Assembly (NCBI GenBank): GCA_002240395.1
Contig: CP016836.1
Coordinates: 1,798,001 to 1,862,000 of the forward strand
DNA length: 64,000 nt
Direction: 5' to 3'
From: Xanthomonas citri pv. mangiferaeindicae
GTDB lineage: Bacteria; Pseudomonadota; Gammaproteobacteria; Xanthomonadales; Xanthomonadaceae
The translations under genes were made by a program, and so were the position numbers. A model generated the notes under the pieces. It worked only from the letters and a program-made list of their open reading frames with translations, searched no databases and had not been told where the DNA came from. This document shows, piece after piece, positions 61,784 to 64,000 of the stretch. Positions within the stretch are counted from its first letter, which is position 1. Each line of letters opens with the position of its first letter.

Positions 61784-63090
61784 CAGTGCATCGCGCTCGG
61801 GCGCGGCGTCGGCGTGCCGGCAGGCGCGAGCGCATCGCCTCGCACCCGTGAACCGCGCAGCCCGTACCAGATGATGTAGACGTAGCAGACCAGCGGGATG
61901 ACGAACGACAACTGGATGCCGACACGGTCGGCCAGCGCGCCCTGCGCCAGCGGAATCAAGGCGCCGCCGACGATCGCCATGACCAGCAGGCTCGATGCCT
62001 TGCTGGTCAGCGTGCCCAGGCGCTCGATTGCGGTGGTGAAGATGGTCGGGAACATGATCGAGTTGAACAGACCGACCGCCAGCGCGCTCCACATCGCGAT
62101 GCTGCCGCTGCTGGTCATCGTCACTGTCAGCAGCACGCACACCATGACCGCAGCGAACGCGAGCAGCCGGCGTGCGTCGATCTTGGTCATCAAGGCCGCA
62201 CCGATGAAACGGCCGACCATCGCGCCGCCCCAGTAGAACGCCAGGAAGCGCGAGGCCGCCGCTTCGCTCAGTCCGCCGATCGCGGGCTCGGCCATGTAGT
62301 TGATCAGGAAGCTGCCGATCGCGACTTCAGCGCCGACGTACATGAAGATGCCGAGCACGCCCCAGCGCAGGTGCGGGTGGGCCAGTGCTTCCCGGAAGGT
62401 GTGCGGGTCATGGGTCGATGCGCCCTCTGCGCGCAGCGAGGGAATCCGCATCGTCACCACGAACACCGCCAGCAACAACAGGCCGCCGGCCAGCATCAGA
62501 TAGGGCAGCTCGACCGAGCGCGCTTCCGAGGCGCGGTAGGCGATCTGGTCGGCCATCGGCATCGCGGCGATCTGGTCCGCCCCCAGCACCGTGCCGGCCA
62601 GGATCAGCGGGCCGATGAAGTACGGGAACGCGGTCGTGCCGAACGAGTTGAGCGCCTGGGCGAAGGTGAGCCGGCTGTGCGAGGACTCGGGCGGGCCCAG
62701 CAGCGCGATGTAGGGATTGGCGGAGACCTGCAGCAGCGTGATGCCCGAGGCCAGCACGAACAGCGCCGTCAGGAACAGGCCGTACGAGGGCAGGCGGGCG
62801 GCCGGGAAGAACAGCGCCGCGCCGGCCGCGGCCACCAGCAGGCCGACGACGATGCTGGCCTTGTAGCCGATGCGCGAGACCACCGTGCCGGCAGGGATCG
62901 ACATCAGAAAGTACGCGCCGAAGAACGTGAACTGGATCAGCAGCGTCTGCACGTAGTTCATCGAGAACACGGCCTTGAGATGCGGAATCAGCACATCATT
63001 GAGGCTGGTCAGGCCGCCCCAGGTCAGAAAGATCAGGCTCACCACCGCGATTGCGGCGGAATTGGACATCGTGGAACGGGATGTGCTCAT
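61783..63090 (-). CDS. FucP/GluP-type MFS sugar:H+ symporter
   Basis: A 435-residue transporter with twelve membrane helices. FLTWGGLTSLNDVLIPHLKA and QFTFFGAYFLMSIPAG are the N-terminal FucP-family motifs; ANPYIALLG and EVAIGSFLINYM are further conserved helices. The family imports fucose, glucose, galactose or mannose with protons across the inner membrane. First gene of the leftward operon. The ATG at 63090 is used; ATG 63069 is also possible. The upstream gap contains an imperfect palindrome shared with the divergent GH92 gene. Confidence 0.9.
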   Translation of the reverse strand: MSTSRSTMSNSAAIAVVSLIFLTWGGLTSLNDVLIPHLKAVFSMNYVQTLLIQFTFFGAYFLMSIPAGTVVSRIGYKASIVVGLLVAAAGAALFFPAARLPSYGLFLTALFVLASGITLLQVSANPYIALLGPPESSHSRLTFAQALNSFGTTAFPYFIGPLILAGTVLGADQIAAMPMADQIAYRASEARSVELPYLMLAGGLLLLAVFVVTMRIPSLRAEGASTHDPHTFREALAHPHLRWGVLGIFMYVGAEVAIGSFLINYMAEPAIGGLSEAAASRFLAFYWGGAMVGRFIGAALMTKIDARRLLAFAAVMVCVLLTVTMTSSGSIAMWSALAVGLFNSIMFPTIFTTAIERLGTLTSKASSLLVMAIVGGALIPLAQGALADRVGIQLSFVIPLVCYVYIIWYGLRGSRVRGDALAPAGTPTPRPSAMH

Positions 63091-63325
63091 GCGTCGGCTC
63101 CGGTGGCCTGCGTCGGGACGTTGGAAAAGGAACGGCGGGCGCGCACGCGCAATGTCGTGCGGGCGATGGGGTAGGCGGTGGTGGCGGGCGGCATCGTGCG
63201 CCGCCGTCCCGACAGGATCGTCCCTTGAACCGATTGAAGGTCGGACATGGTGACGTTGCCGAAGTCGGGCGGCATCTTGCAATGCAACATGCGGGAAACG
63301 GCCTCGGATGCTAGGGTCGGGCGAA

Positions 63326-63339
63326 TTGAATCGATACAA
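63326..63339. promoter_or_regulatory. Near-palindrome between the MFS operon and GH92
   Basis: TTGAATCGATACAA: TTG-x-ATCGAT-x-CAA, with only two positions off perfect symmetry, 12 bases before the GH92 start. It differs from the TGACA-type sites, so a second regulator may act here. Confidence 0.42.
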
Positions 63340-63350
63340 ACGAGGGCGCG

Positions 63351-64000
63351 ATGGCCAGGCTGGGGGCAGCGATGACGGTGGCGATGGGCGCGGTGTTGGG
63401 AATGGGGGCGGCACTGGCCGATCCGGGCACGGTGGGTGACAAGGCCTACGGCGCGGTCGATCCGTTCATCGGCACCGGCGGCGAGGGCCATACCTATCCC
63501 GGTGCGACGGTGCCCTTCGGCATGGTCCAGCTCAGCCCCGACACCCGTATCCAGCCGCGCGAGAAGGGCTACGACTGGGCCGCGGGGTATCGCTACGACG
63601 ACACCAGCATCGTCGGCTTCTCGCACACCCATTTCTCGGGCACCGGTCACTCCGACCTCGGCGATGTGCTGCTGATGCCGACCACCGGACCCGAGCGGCT
63701 CGAACGCGGCGACCCTGATCGCCCCGGCAGCGGCTACGCCTCGCGTTTCCGCCACGACGACGAGGTGGCGCAGCCCGGCTACTACGCGGTCACGCTCGAC
63801 GATTACCGCGTGCGGGCCGAACTGACCACCAGCGCCCGTGCTGGCGTGCACCGCTACACCTTTCCGGCGGGCGAGGACGCGCGCGTGCTGCTGGACCTGC
63901 GCACGTCGATGTACGACTACCCGGGCAAGATCCTGTGGTCGCGGCTGCGGCGCATGCCCGATGGCACGATCACCGGCTTCCGCGAGACCCGGGGCTGGGC
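63351..64000 (+). CDS. GH92 alpha-mannosidase, N-terminal part (cut by window edge)
   Basis: The first 216 residues of a family 92 exo-alpha-mannosidase; the rest is outside the window. Signal peptide MTVAMGAVLGMGAALA follows ATG 63351. The GH92 N-terminal beta-sandwich is clear: VDPFIGTGGEGHTYPGA, TVPFGMVQLSPDTR, FSHTHFSGTGHSDLGDV. These calcium-dependent inverting enzymes strip mannose from N-glycans or mannan. Divergent from the mannose/fructose operon, which would take its product. Confidence 0.92.
   Translation, partial: MARLGAAMTVAMGAVLGMGAALADPGTVGDKAYGAVDPFIGTGGEGHTYPGATVPFGMVQLSPDTRIQPREKGYDWAAGYRYDDTSIVGFSHTHFSGTGHSDLGDVLLMPTTGPERLERGDPDRPGSGYASRFRHDDEVAQPGYYAVTLDDYRVRAELTTSARAGVHRYTFPAGEDARVLLDLRTSMYDYPGKILWSRLRRMPDGTITGFRETRGW

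Overview
The window is GC-rich, densely packed bacterial chromosome. The gene content points to a xanthomonad (family Xanthomonadaceae, of the Lysobacter/Luteimonas/Xanthomonas kind). The main reasons are a xanthomonadin-type aryl-polyene cluster that carries a XanB2-like chorismatase, large TonB-dependent receptors next to a cupin_8/JmjC protein, several secreted peptidases (S8, DPP-IV-like S9, DUF885), and many short inverted-repeat elements. This assignment rests on protein features read by eye, not on a database search.

Layout. 0-0.45 kb: 5' end of a cytochrome c oxidase subunit II gene, running off the left edge. 0.65-4.0 kb: a radical-SAM/HhH protein and a DUF4130-UdgX fusion, two families that usually occur as neighbours, separated here by three tandem ~175 bp inverted-repeat units. 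4.0-18.1 kb: mostly housekeeping and membrane genes (hotdog thioesterase, MocR regulator, PepSY protein, EF-hand protein, TspO-like protein, prlC, CPA1 Na+/H+ antiporter, YkgJ, aroE, secreted subtilase, hemB), with a perfect 53 bp palindrome at 10612-10664 and a second repeat block at 16742-17060.

18.2-33.9 kb: a pigment cluster of the aryl-polyene/xanthomonadin type. XanB2-like chorismatase would supply hydroxybenzoate. An ACP, a ketosynthase with its chain-length factor, two hotdog dehydratases and a FabG-type reductase would build the polyene. Two acyltransferases, a glycosyltransferase, a LolA-like protein and an MMPL exporter would attach and move it, and two flavin halogenase-fold enzymes could decorate it. 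No ATP-dependent aryl ligase lies in the cluster. 34-39.4 kb: a DUF218 protein, two peptidases (DUF885 and DPP-IV-like) and a Coa1-like protein.

39.6-44.35 kb: an RHS/YD-repeat polymorphic toxin locus. Its secreted repeat core is cut from the C-terminal tip by a frameshift at a 5-G run, and an AT-rich tip is followed by a Sel1-like candidate immunity gene. 44.4-45.5 kb: a lipoprotein and a glutathione S-transferase, both also broken by a one-base deletion. A sugar transporter at 49.76 kb has the same kind of lesion, so sequencing or assembly error is a serious possibility.

45.7-64 kb: a carbohydrate-utilisation locus. It has a GH3 beta-glucosidase lipoprotein divergent from a LacI regulator, a sugar MFS transporter, a cupin_8 protein, two TonB receptors, a thioredoxin-reductase-like flavoprotein, a leftward operon of FucP-type MFS, PfkB kinase and AGE-family isomerase, and a divergent GH92 alpha-mannosidase cut by the right edge. 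A 14 bp palindrome TGACAGCGYTGTCA lies upstream of GH3/lacI and of each TonB receptor, and is a strong candidate for the LacI operator. The AGE/PfkB/MFS/GH92 set reads as a route from mannosides through mannose and fructose to fructose-6-phosphate.
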